A stretch of DNA of 12,647 nt. Origin: Verrucomicrobiota bacterium. Its GTDB lineage: Bacteria; Verrucomicrobiota; Verrucomicrobiia; Chthoniobacterales; UBA10450. The position numbers were made by a program, and so were the translations under genes. The notes below the pieces were generated by a model. It was not told the origin of the DNA. It did no database searches and worked only from the letters and a program-made list of their open reading frames with translations. Position 1 is the stretch's first letter, and each line of letters starts with the position of its first letter. Below, piece after piece: positions 1-6,322 of the stretch. The stretch lies in assembly GCA_003219355.1 (NCBI GenBank), contig QHOQ01000173.1, forward strand, positions 1-12,647. Reading direction: 5' to 3'.

Positions 1-156
1 ACCACAAATCAATGATCGATTTCGAAACTGTCTCGTGCTTGGCCGGGGAGCTGTGATTTCTGGCAGAAAGTTAGCCAGCGCCAGAGCTATTACGCCGTCG
101 CGGTGCCGATTTCAACTTAGTCCTTATTCGAGGCCGCGATGAGGAGCAGCGATAAA

Positions 157-426
157 CTAGTTGGATCTCCTTCGCGTCGAAATGCCGAGCAGTTCCATGA
201 GGCGCGCCTCGTAAGAATCGCACATGGGGGACTCGCCATTTGGCTGGACCCATTCGGGATGTTGGATCCGGAGGTCGTCGTGAATCTGTTGCCGGAGCTC
301 GGTGTAAGTGTGGATTTCGTGAGGCACAGCTATTGGCTTGATGGAACGTTCAAGTGCGACGTGGGACGGTTTGTTTAACTTGCCTCGCCGGTGAGCCCGC
401 TTTTTCCTGAGACTAACGAATTTCAT
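157..426 (-). CDS. Small conserved-looking hypothetical protein, 89 aa
   Basis: I chose the ATG at 424-426 because AGGAGG (436-441 on the plus strand as CCTCCT) lies 9 nt upstream of it; the same frame stays open further upstream to 591 but without such a site. The product is soluble, with no signal peptide or membrane segment. The first 25 residues are very basic (KKRAHRRGK). A more acidic, helical-looking second half contains HTYTELRQQIHDDLRIQHPEW followed by a Cys and an LMELLG segment near residue 78. I do not recognise a named family; the Tyr-Thr-Glu-Leu...His-Pro-Glu-Trp pattern resembles small hypotheticals I associate with Verrucomicrobia. It stands alone, with no same-strand partner in the window. 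Function unknown. The ribosome site and protein-like composition make it more likely real than the overlapping plus-strand frame at 139-378. Confidence 0.6.
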   Translation of the reverse strand: MKFVSLRKKRAHRRGKLNKPSHVALERSIKPIAVPHEIHTYTELRQQIHDDLRIQHPEWVQPNGESPMCDSYEARLMELLGISTRRRSN

Positions 427-435
427 ATACGCCTT

Positions 436-441
436 CCTCCT
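436..441 (-). promoter_or_regulatory. Strong ribosome binding site deciding the start of the 89-aa gene
   Basis: AGGAGG on the minus strand, 9 nt before the ATG at 424-426. It is one of the few perfect Shine-Dalgarno matches in the window and is the reason for preferring the shorter reading of this frame. Confidence 0.6.
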
Positions 442-635
442 AGTTGAGGTTGACTCGTCCAAATCCGCGCGGAACGAGGAACCGTCCTCACGAGGCGCTT
501 TGAACAGCGGCCTCGCTCTGGTCGACTCGGGGCTCCAGTTGAATCTGGAGATCGCGCTAAGCGGTGTCTCAGCGAAGGTTAAGCCCCCCAACCGGCTGGC
601 TCTTCAGCGCGGCCGAGAGTGCGTTGGGACGCCGG

Positions 636-663
636 ATCACGTAATCAAAGGTTTTTACGTGAT
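636..663. repeat. Perfect 9-bp inverted repeat (possible operator or hairpin)
   Basis: ATCACGTAA at 636-644 and its exact reverse complement at 655-663 are separated by 10 nt, in the gap between the divergent 89-aa gene and the NYN gene. A run of eight T starts about 20 nt later (685-692), too far to make a classic terminator. It could be a regulator binding site or a transcript hairpin upstream of the NYN gene. The rest of the 427-775 gap shows nothing I can name. Confidence 0.35.
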
Positions 664-775
664 TCGCGGTATGGTGTCAAGTCCTTTTTTTTGGTTTTTG
701 ACGCGATTGGACAGGTAACTAAAACTGAGGCAAAGGAACTAACCGATCTTGCGAACATTCGAAACTCGCGAACAG

Positions 776-1417
776 ATGAAGGGACAAAAACAAGATTCCA
801 ACGGTCACAAACGCTCTAGAGCGCTGATCCTTGTGGACGAATCGAACGTCGGCAGCTCTGTCCGGACCGCGGGACGCGGTCTGGATTGGTTGAAACTTCG
901 CGAATTTCTGGCGGGCCCAAGCACGGGGCGGGAACTGATCGAGATGGTGGTATACGCAGGCCTGCCGCCACCGATCCCGGTCTGGCAGGAGGAGCGGGAC
1001 AAGAAGAATAAGTTCATGCATTGGCTGCGCTCCAATGGATTCATGGTCGTGACCAAAGATGGAGCGCCCGCCGAGGAAGGCCGTTACAAGGCGAACGTGG
1101 ACGTGATGATGGCAATCGATGCGCTCGAGCTTTCCGTCGAGATGCGGCCTGATATCGTCATTCTTGTAACGGGCGACGCCGATTTCGCTTATCTCGCCAC
1201 CAAGCTGAGGCGACGCGGAATCCGCGTGGAAGTGGCCTCGGTCGCACAAAATCTTGGGAACATACTCAGATCAGCGGCGAATGACGTGATCGATCTGGCT
1301 CCGTTATTCAGGACGTTTGAGATGATGACAGTCCACGATTCGCCGACGCCGGCATCGCCTCAACCGCAGCGTAGGCGGCGGCTGCGGTTTCGTCCACCGC
1401 CATCGCGAAATTTGTAG
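776..1417 (+). CDS. NYN-domain protein (LabA/DUF88-like, PIN-fold putative RNase)
   Basis: The 213-residue product carries the marks of a NYN domain, a PIN-like metal-dependent nuclease fold. A first strand ends in LILVDESNV with Asp21 and Asn24. Lys105 and the acidic pair Asp109/Asp115 follow in the KANVDVMMAID segment. VTGDADF, with Asp134 and Asp136, comes next, followed by LRRRGIRVEV, the strand typical of LabA-like proteins. Members of this family are thought to cut RNA, usually with Mg2+; the target here is unknown. The domain ends near residue 180, and the tail is Pro- and Arg-rich (a run of Arg near 199-206), which may bind nucleic acid. Start is uncertain: ATG 776 has no clear ribosome site, while an in-frame TTG at 749 has AAGGA 11 nt upstream and would add 9 residues. 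It is soluble and probably cytoplasmic. The gap to the next gene is 66 nt. Confidence 0.85.
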   Translation: MKGQKQDSNGHKRSRALILVDESNVGSSVRTAGRGLDWLKLREFLAGPSTGRELIEMVVYAGLPPPIPVWQEERDKKNKFMHWLRSNGFMVVTKDGAPAEEGRYKANVDVMMAIDALELSVEMRPDIVILVTGDADFAYLATKLRRRGIRVEVASVAQNLGNILRSAANDVIDLAPLFRTFEMMTVHDSPTPASPQPQRRRRLRFRPPPSRNL

Positions 1418-1483
1418 CTGTAATCCGAGCTCGAGCGGAAAGATTACGGCCTCGCCCCGGACGATCAGCGATTCCCTAGTGCT

Positions 1484-1669
1484 ATGAATAAACTGTCATT
1501 CAGAGGGAATTGGAACGAAATCAAAGGAAAGCTGAAGCAGAAATACGCCAATCTGACCGATGACGATCTCACTTTCATCGAAGGCAAGGAAGATCAGTTG
1601 TTCGGCCGGTTGCAACAGCGCACCGGCCGAACCAGGGAACAACTGCGCGAAGAAATCGAAAAACTCTAA
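1484..1669 (+). CDS. CsbD-like stress response protein, 61 aa
   Basis: Small hydrophilic protein of the CsbD family. Near the start it has the family signature GNWNEIKGKLKQKY, then LTDDDL, then a helical stretch IEGKEDQLFGRLQQRTG, ending in a Glu/Lys-rich helix. Length (61 residues) is the usual one for the family. CsbD was described as a sigma-B-controlled stress protein in Bacillus; relatives are widespread and often induced by osmotic, envelope or general stress, but the molecular role is not settled. No strong ribosome site is visible before ATG 1484. It lies 66 nt after the NYN gene and converges with the GYD gene; the 58-nt gap between them (1670-1727) holds no clear terminator. Confidence 0.9.
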   Translation: MNKLSFRGNWNEIKGKLKQKYANLTDDDLTFIEGKEDQLFGRLQQRTGRTREQLREEIEKL

Positions 1670-1727
1670 CTCGCAGGCCAATCTGTTCGTGTAGGCTGAG
1701 AGTCGAAATTTTCGCCGGCAAGCAGGG

Positions 1728-2021
1728 CTATTTGAGCTTTGCCAGAATGCCTTCCATTTCCTGCTTTCGGAAAGCGCGCAGGGTCTGGCTCTTGACGTTG
1801 CCCATTGAACCGACTTTAAGCGTAAAAGCGCTCATCGTCGCGTCATCGGGCGCGTCGAAGAGCACCACGACGTCGTACGCACCCATCGTCCAGAATTCCT
1901 CGGTGATCTTCATGCCCATTTTCTCGGCCTCGGCGATCGCTGCCTCACCACGCTTGACGGTATCCTTGACGTTGCGGATGCCCTGGTCGGTAAACTGAAT
2001 AAGACTGATATACGTAGCCAT
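1728..2021 (-). CDS. GYD-domain protein, 97 aa
   Basis: The product matches the GYD domain family, a small ferredoxin-like alpha/beta fold of about 95 residues. It opens with the strand TYISLIQFTDQGI, continues with a helix containing a charged VKRGEAAIAEAEKMG stretch, and has the diagnostic GAYDVVVLFDAPDD segment near residues 47-60 (here Gly-Ala-Tyr-Asp in place of Gly-x-Tyr-Asp). A C-terminal strand-helix (TLRAFRKQEM) completes it. Its biochemical role is unknown; the family is related in fold to dimeric alpha/beta-barrel proteins and occurs in many soil bacteria. The start is supported by AAGGAG at 2030-2035 (plus strand CTCCTT), 8 nt before the ATG at 2019-2021. Cytoplasmic, single gene. 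Confidence 0.88.
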   Translation of the reverse strand: MATYISLIQFTDQGIRNVKDTVKRGEAAIAEAEKMGMKITEEFWTMGAYDVVVLFDAPDDATMSAFTLKVGSMGNVKSQTLRAFRKQEMEGILAKLK

Positions 2022-2197
2022 AGTGTTCGCTCCTTTGTTGCGGTTTTAGTTGAAAGATTATTGCAAGGTTTGCCTGTGTGCAAAAACAACGTGCCCGCGG
2101 TTCGTCTCTCCGTTTCGCACGACACAATTCTAGACTCAGTCTTTCGCTAGTCACATTACACAGCGCTTTTCGGCTCGCCAACTGGCCTCTACACTGA

Positions 2198-2454
2198 ATT
2201 TGTTCAACGGATCCGTTTAGTTATCTCTCCGTTCTGATTTCGATCGTCCTCGCGCTGGGCATGACTCGCGTGCTCCAAGGCATCCGGCATTTCGTCGCGC
2301 AAGGCCCACAAGATGTCGCCTCCGGTATCATCCTGTTTTCAACAACAGTGGCGGTGCGATCACAGGCAACGAGACATATCACAAGTTGTTCGCGATCTAT
2401 TGGCTCTGCCACATCGTTTGGATCAGCTTTGCGATTTTTCAGACACTGCAATAG
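2198..2454 (+). pseudogene. Decayed fragment of a small multi-helix membrane protein
   Basis: Two protein-like pieces lie in different frames. From about 2216 one frame reads FSYLSVLISIVLALGMTRVL, a membrane helix of a type I know from small bacterial integral membrane proteins of roughly 200 residues, and stays sensible to about 2312 (GIRHFVAQGPQDV). From about 2341 another frame reads a short loop (GNETYHKLFA) and a second helix (IYWLCHIVWISFAIF), then stops at 2452-2454. No start codon with a ribosome site precedes the first piece, and the middle helices expected for the family are missing. I read this as a gene that lost its middle and then its frame. The hydrophobic runs are seen directly; the family link is from memory. 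The 2022-2197 stretch before it shows nothing I can name. Confidence 0.5.
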
Positions 2455-2471
2455 GATTGCCGCCTCCAGCG

Positions 2472-2918
2472 ATGACAGCGAATATTTCTAACGATCCTCC
2501 ACACGTCATCGTCCGCGGCGACGCGACTGGATTCGCCCAGGAAATTGAAATCGGTCCACATCATCTCAAAGCCGATGAACCGGTGGCTTTCGGCGGAACA
2601 GACATCGGACCGTCTCCGTATGATTTTCTCCTGGCAGCCCTCGGCACCTGCACGTCGATGACGGTCTCGCTTTATGCGCGCCGCAAGGGCTGGCCGCTTG
2701 AGAATGTCACGGTTTCGCTGCACCACTCAAAAATTCACGCCGCCGATTGCGCCGACTGCGACACCAAGGTGGGAAAGCTCGACAGGATCGAGCGGGAGAT
2801 TCAACTCACCGGCGCCCTGACGAACGAACAGCGCGCCAAGTTAATGGAAATTGCAGACAAATGTCCGGTGCATCAGACTCTCACTTCGGAAATTAATATC
2901 AGAACTCGAGCGGTCTAA
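2472..2918 (+). CDS. OsmC/Ohr-family thiol peroxidase, 148 aa
   Basis: OsmC-fold protein. The two redox cysteines are in place: Cys60 in AALGTCTSMT at the start of the central helix (peroxidatic) and Cys131 in ADKCPVHQTL (resolving). The GPSPYDFLLAALG segment before Cys60 is typical of the family. Such proteins reduce organic hydroperoxides using thiols, in the cytoplasm. A further pair, Cys93 and Cys96 in a Cys-x-x-Cys arrangement between the two catalytic cysteines, seems typical of one subgroup but I am not certain. I chose ATG 2472 because the family's N-terminal strand begins shortly after it; the same frame is open back to 2313, but that part overlaps the decayed membrane gene and does not look like OsmC. 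No clear ribosome site. It converges with the potassium channel gene. Confidence 0.9.
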   Translation: MTANISNDPPHVIVRGDATGFAQEIEIGPHHLKADEPVAFGGTDIGPSPYDFLLAALGTCTSMTVSLYARRKGWPLENVTVSLHHSKIHAADCADCDTKVGKLDRIEREIQLTGALTNEQRAKLMEIADKCPVHQTLTSEINIRTRAV

Positions 2919-2946
2919 CTTTATTGCCCGGCGGTTCCAATAAATC

Positions 2947-3007
2947 GTAGCCCACGGCAGCGGCTACACCCAAACCGTTCGTCCCAGAAAAGCTTTTCAG
3001 CTGAAAA
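2947..3007. terminator. Possible terminator region between convergent genes
   Basis: The 90-nt gap between the OsmC gene and the channel gene holds a 6-bp hairpin (GTAGCC at 2947-2952 with GGCTAC at 2962-2967) and two overlapping perfect palindromes, GAAAAGCTTTTC (2987-2998) and TTTTCAGCTGAAAA (2994-3007). Neither has the stem-plus-T-run form of a classic intrinsic terminator, so this is a weak call based mostly on location. Confidence 0.25.
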
Positions 3008-3008
3008 C

Positions 3009-3908
3009 TTACGACACCGGCTCGGTGTCGTGCAGCCGACCGTAGTCGACGGTGAGCCTGCCGCCGCCGTGCTCGGTATAAATTTCGACGAAACGTTCGC
3101 CGAATCGAATATCGCGCCAAGTGTAATCCTTTTGCGTTTGCACGGCGGCCGCAATGACTGGATCGATTCCGACCACCGAGACAATGAAGAGGACCCGGCT
3201 GGATCCGAGCGACTCGGGAGTTGCACCAAACAGCGGACTCGTTTCATCGATTGTATGTCGCAAAGTTAAGGCAGCCGGGAAAACGGTGAGCCGATCGAAA
3301 TGGAGTTTGAGAACATAAAAGTAGCGAAAATCGCCGCCTTCGAGCAATGGTTCATCGCGCGAAAACATTACCCGAAACTCCGCTTCGACCATGCTGTGTT
3401 GATTTTCATTTCCTATGCGCACCATCAATGTCGGCTTCCCATTTAGTGGCGCGATCACGATTGATTTACTGAACACAACGCGCGCAATCGGGCGCGAAAA
3501 GCGCACGAAAATGAGGCCGGTCATCGTCGCGAGTAAAAATATCCCGGTCATGATTTCGACCGTGCTGATGATGTGACCGTAAAGTGTTTGCGGATACATG
3601 TGGCCATAGCCGACAGTGGCCAGCGTTTGCACGCTGAAAAAGAAGTAATCAAAAAACCAATGGCCACCAGTGCTGCCGGCGATACTGTTTTGCTGGAGAC
3701 TGTAAAGCGCGGCGAAAAGAACGTTTAGCCCGACGTAGAGACCGGCGACAAACGCGGCGAACTGCGGCCACCTTAAACCGAGGAGCCACCGATAGACATC
3801 GCGCCAGCGCCAGGCGTCTGTCCCGACTTTCACGAATTCGACCTGACCAGCGCGGAGGGAAACGTGACTCGGTTTCCGCTGCGGCTTCTTCGTCCTTTTT
3901 CCTCTCAT
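3009..3908 (-). CDS. Inward-rectifier potassium channel, KirBac type
   Basis: The 299-residue protein has the full KirBac layout. An amphipathic slide helix (about 32-46, WRWRDVYRWLLG) precedes the first membrane helix (about 48-70). The pore helix and the potassium filter TVGYG are at 98-102, and the second membrane helix is at about 110-135. A cytoplasmic immunoglobulin-like gating domain runs from about 145. Conserved Kir features include SRPIARVVFS after the second helix, LMVRIGN...VEAEFRV (161-180), HTIDETSPL (218-226) and YTWRDIRFGERF near 262-273. It should form a tetramer in the inner membrane and pass K+. In eukaryotic and some bacterial relatives gating depends on lipids or pH; nothing here shows which. 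Length is usual. The start lies 6 nt after the stop of the alpha/beta hydrolase gene, so the two are very likely cotranscribed. Confidence 0.95.
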   Translation of the reverse strand: MRGKRTKKPQRKPSHVSLRAGQVEFVKVGTDAWRWRDVYRWLLGLRWPQFAAFVAGLYVGLNVLFAALYSLQQNSIAGSTGGHWFFDYFFFSVQTLATVGYGHMYPQTLYGHIISTVEIMTGIFLLATMTGLIFVRFSRPIARVVFSKSIVIAPLNGKPTLMVRIGNENQHSMVEAEFRVMFSRDEPLLEGGDFRYFYVLKLHFDRLTVFPAALTLRHTIDETSPLFGATPESLGSSRVLFIVSVVGIDPVIAAAVQTQKDYTWRDIRFGERFVEIYTEHGGGRLTVDYGRLHDTEPVS

Positions 3909-3914
3909 CTCGAT

Positions 3915-4544
3915 CTAATCTGCGGACATTGGCAATTGGTCAACAAATCCAACGATGGCTTTGAGAGCCTGTTGATCGAGATCGTCTTGGGTTTGCCCGC
4001 TACCTTGTAGTTGGCGCTTCGGCACCCCCAATGAATGGTCGCCGCCTTCAACGACATGCAAAAAGTTTGGCGCCTTCATGTCTGCGCGTACGCGCTTGAG
4101 GAGATCCAGCGGGCAAAGAGAATCGCGCGTGCCTTGCACAAACAGGATCGGCGTGGTCAGAGCGCGCAACACTTCATCGCGCAGTTTTGTTCGATCGCCC
4201 ATCGCGCAAAGCGGGTATCCCAGGCAAACAAGTCCGTCCACTTTTTCTTCCAGTGAAACATGACATCCGATGCGGCCGCCCATACTTTTGCCGATCACAA
4301 TTGTGGCGGTATTCGGATTTTTCTTCCGCGCCGCAGCCAGCGCTTGCCGATGCGCGGCGATCAGTTTCGGCAGAGGATCGGGCCGTTTCCGGTGTTCGCG
4401 CATATAGGTATAATCAAAGATCTCGACATCCCCGATTGTTTGTAAACGCTCTTTCCACTGCTGCATCCACGGATGGGTGGATGGCGCGCCTGCACCGGGA
4501 GCGAAAAGGAGAAAGGGTCGCATAAGTGGAGCGATAAATGACAT
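3915..4544 (-). CDS. Alpha/beta hydrolase, KANL3/Tex30-like
   Basis: The 209-residue product is a compact alpha/beta hydrolase. It opens with LLFAPGAGAPSTHPWM, the oxyanion-loop region typical of KANL3/Tex30-type hydrolases (dienelactone-hydrolase relatives). The nucleophile elbow is GKSMGG with Ser87. The acid is probably Asp141 in GTRDSLCP and the base His170 in GGDHSL. A full triad argues for an active esterase or acyl hydrolase; the substrate is unknown. No signal peptide, so cytoplasmic. ATG 4544 is used, but an in-frame ATG at 4523 (residue 8) starts right before the first strand and is equally plausible; neither has a ribosome site. It is the first gene of a probable two-gene unit with the channel gene. 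Why an esterase should be paired with a K+ channel is not evident. Confidence 0.85.
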   Translation of the reverse strand: MSFIAPLMRPFLLFAPGAGAPSTHPWMQQWKERLQTIGDVEIFDYTYMREHRKRPDPLPKLIAAHRQALAAARKKNPNTATIVIGKSMGGRIGCHVSLEEKVDGLVCLGYPLCAMGDRTKLRDEVLRALTTPILFVQGTRDSLCPLDLLKRVRADMKAPNFLHVVEGGDHSLGVPKRQLQGSGQTQDDLDQQALKAIVGFVDQLPMSAD

Positions 4545-4553
4545 TTGAAAACA

Positions 4554-4607
4554 CTAGACAATAAAAGTCGGCTTCCGGCGCAGTCGAGCGTTGTGGTTTG
4601 GATCCAA
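4554..4607 (-). CDS. Possible 17-codon micro-ORF with strong ribosome site (doubtful)
   Basis: In the gap upstream of the alpha/beta hydrolase gene, AAGGAGG (4613-4619, minus strand) is followed after 5 nt by a TTG codon that opens a 17-codon frame (a basic peptide) ending in TAG at 4554-4556, only 9 nt before the hydrolase ATG. It could be a leader peptide or chance. The ribosome site is the best in this region, but the TTG start and short spacing weaken it. I see nothing else in the 4545-4703 gap. Confidence 0.15.
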   Translation of the reverse strand: MDPNHNARLRRKPTFIV

Positions 4608-4703
4608 ATGAGCCTCCTTGTTTTGCTACCCAGCTTGTTTGTCGCCGCTGACCATCTTTTGCGATCGCCCGAACGAACGTAGCCAGAGAGCAGAACTCGG
4701 CGA

Positions 4704-5411
4704 TTAGGAAAAAAGGTTCGGCAAGACGTTTGCAATAAAGTCCACCGTGCCGTGGCCAATCATGTTGGCAACGAGATCGCGGCGCCAAAGATAGAAACCA
4801 CTTAAAATCGCGCCGAGCGCCAGCGCGATCAGGATATTGGCCGCGCCTCCTGTCCAGTGACCAAGCGCGAAGATAACAAGTGGAACTCCGGCGGCCCACG
4901 CGCGCTTTAGGCCCACGGCTTGGAGCCGTTCGATCGCATATCCGCGATAAAATAATTCCTCCACAACTCCGGCTCGTAACACGATTAGGGTGATCGACCA
5001 CAACGGGAGTTTTTCAAATGCAGCCGAGCCCGGGCCATGGCCGTACCCGGTGAGCGCAGCGAGGACGCCGGCGGTGCCACCACATATAACCGCGAGCGCC
5101 AAGCCCCAAAGAATCGATTTCCACCAGCGAGATGTGCCGAGCCCAATCGAGGTGAGAGGCAATCGTTCGCCGCGACGTATGATAAACAACAGAATAATTG
5201 CGCTCACCCAAAGCAGCGTTTCCTTCCAAGCAGCTGCCGTAAAGGTGAGGATCGGCCAAAAATATGAGACCGATTGCCGGACCAGTAACATCGCGAACAG
5301 CGATACGAAAAGACCGAGCCAGGTAGCGCGCGAAACTTTCGGAGGCGATGCGGTTTTGTCGGACGTGACGGCCGAGTGCGCTCTGTCGTAGTTTGTCTGC
5401 ATAGGTTCCAT
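4704..5411 (-). CDS. CPBP (CAAX protease-like) intramembrane metalloprotease
   Basis: Membrane protein of 235 residues with the three CPBP/Abi motifs. Motif 1 is EELFYR (Glu151, Glu152, Arg156), motif 2 is FALGH (His185), and motif 3 is HGTVDF (His220, Asp224). Hydrophobic segments at about 31-60, 66-79, 98-121, 137-150, 171-184 and 190-208 agree with a polytopic inner-membrane protein. Relatives of this family include Rce1, which trims prenylated proteins in eukaryotes; bacterial members act in protein maturation, bacteriocin immunity or signalling, and the target here is unknown. The first 28 residues are polar and not conserved-looking. An alternative start is the ATG three codons in. The gene stands alone: 159 nt to the hydrolase gene and 125 nt to the VOC gene. 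Confidence 0.9.
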   Translation of the reverse strand: MEPMQTNYDRAHSAVTSDKTASPPKVSRATWLGLFVSLFAMLLVRQSVSYFWPILTFTAAAWKETLLWVSAIILLFIIRRGERLPLTSIGLGTSRWWKSILWGLALAVICGGTAGVLAALTGYGHGPGSAAFEKLPLWSITLIVLRAGVVEELFYRGYAIERLQAVGLKRAWAAGVPLVIFALGHWTGGAANILIALALGAILSGFYLWRRDLVANMIGHGTVDFIANVLPNLFS

Positions 5412-5536
5412 TGAGATGCCGAAACAGGCAGTTTGGATTCAAGAAGTTTCCTCTCGAAAAGACCGATCAGAGGTCAGAGATCAAGCGTCCCGGGCGCTCT
5501 GCGCCTCAACTCGCTTAGGGCAGGCTCCCGCCGCAG

Positions 5537-5923
5537 CTATTTGCCGCCCAGGACGCTTAACTCCCACCGGTATCCGTCGGGATCATGAAACCAGAGGCCC
5601 ATGTTTTTTGAACCGGGTCCTTCCGGTCCGATTTCGTCGCCCGGATCTTCAATATCGGCCTCAACGCTCTGCAAGTGTGCGAGCGCTTTTCGAAGTGTCG
5701 CCATGTCCGGCAGATGAAATGACATGTGATCGATCGTTTCCGGCGATGGTTTGCCTTTGAAGAGCGCGATCGTGACGTTGTCATTGCCGATAGCAACGCC
5801 ATTTCCGAATTCGAATTCCTTTTTCAGCCCCAGCGCGCTCTCGAACCATTTCGCGCTTTTCTTCGGATTGCGTACCGCTAATCCAAAGTGACCAACCACC
5901 CCCAGTGTGAACGGAGCTTTCAT
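5537..5923 (-). CDS. VOC-family protein (glyoxalase/bleomycin-resistance fold)
   Basis: The 128-residue protein is a single vicinal-oxygen-chelate domain unit with two beta-alpha-beta-beta-beta modules. Module 1 is GHFGLAVRNP...WFESALGLKK (11-35), the usual strand-helix opening; module 2 starts at IDHMSFHLPD (64-73). The end reads WFHDPDGYRWELSVL, the family's closing strands. Likely metal ligands are His12, His66 and Glu121. The position on strand 4 that often holds a fourth ligand falls in a hydrophobic stretch (VTIALF), so a three-ligand site is possible. VOC enzymes include lactoylglutathione lyases, dioxygenases and resistance proteins; the substrate cannot be told from sequence. It lies 28 nt after the small hypothetical gene on the same strand and is probably cotranscribed with it. 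Cytoplasmic. Confidence 0.88.
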   Translation of the reverse strand: MKAPFTLGVVGHFGLAVRNPKKSAKWFESALGLKKEFEFGNGVAIGNDNVTIALFKGKPSPETIDHMSFHLPDMATLRKALAHLQSVEADIEDPGDEIGPEGPGSKNMGLWFHDPDGYRWELSVLGGK

Positions 5924-5951
5924 GACACCTTACGGAGACGCTGAGAATGCC

Positions 5952-6227
5952 CTAACCAGGGTCCGAACCGTTTCGGGACATGAGCGGCTCCATAAAGTTT
6001 CGGTTGAAATCTTCCAACGCATCACGCGGCGTTTGTCCTAGTCCGCTCGCGCCCTCCCGCAGTTCGGGTCCGATAAAGACGAGCCAGACGTCGCCTGCCA
6101 TTCCTATTTTCGGCCGCAGCCGCGCGGCCGGACTGCGCGGATGATTCTCCAAATAGTCTTCTACATCTTCTTTTATGATCGGCGGTAACTGCTCAATCGT
6201 AACGGAGATCACATTACCGGATCGCAT
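5952..6227 (-). CDS. Small hypothetical protein, 91 aa
   Basis: Function unknown. The protein has a short N-terminal strand (ISVTIEQLPP), a helix (IIKEDVEDYLENHPRSP), then WLVFIGPELREGASGLGQTPRDALEDFNRNFM. The last stretch, with a strand, a Gly-rich turn and the pattern 'G-x-T-P-x-x-A-L-x-D', resembles the small HicB-like antitoxin/partner fold found in many short hypotheticals, but there is no HicA-type toxin next to it and no DNA-binding domain, so I do not call it an antitoxin. The same frame stays open to a TTG at 6338 that overlaps the end of the thiolase gene by 16 nt; I prefer ATG 6227 because the extra residues do not look conserved, though no ribosome site is visible for either. It sits between the thiolase and VOC genes on the same strand. 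Confidence 0.6.
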   Translation of the reverse strand: MRSGNVISVTIEQLPPIIKEDVEDYLENHPRSPAARLRPKIGMAGDVWLVFIGPELREGASGLGQTPRDALEDFNRNFMEPLMSRNGSDPG

Positions 6228-6322
6228 ACGAGGTATCGTTTGGACTTGAGCAAACCCGGGAAAGTCTCCCGAGCCGGCAATCGACCGCTGCGGCAAGGAT
6301 CTGTGAGACTGCAGCTGCAGAA

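Noticed and set aside
139..378. Open frame on the plus strand (79 codons)
   Set aside because: It lies opposite the 89-aa minus-strand gene, which has a strong ribosome site and better protein character; this frame has neither.
676..702. T-rich run (eight T) flanked by GTCAA and TTGAC, considered as a terminator
   Set aside because: Stem of only 5 bp with the T run inside the loop, and no gene on the plus strand ends before it.
719..1249. Long open frame on the minus strand (176 codons)
   Set aside because: It is antisense to the NYN-domain gene; its composition is that of a shadow frame and it has no recognisable motif.
1420..1447. GTAATC...GATTAC 6-bp inverted repeat after the NYN gene
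   Set aside because: Short stem, 16-nt loop and no T run; not enough for a terminator call.
4414..5001. Long open frame on the minus strand (195 codons) across the hydrolase and protease genes
   Set aside because: It overlaps two genes with clear catalytic motifs in other frames on the same strand and shows no family features.
5468..5490. Short near-repeat around GATCAGAGGTCAGAGATCAA between the protease and VOC genes
   Set aside because: Two imperfect units only; too short to be called a repeat element or tandem array. The rest of this 125-nt gap shows nothing I can name.
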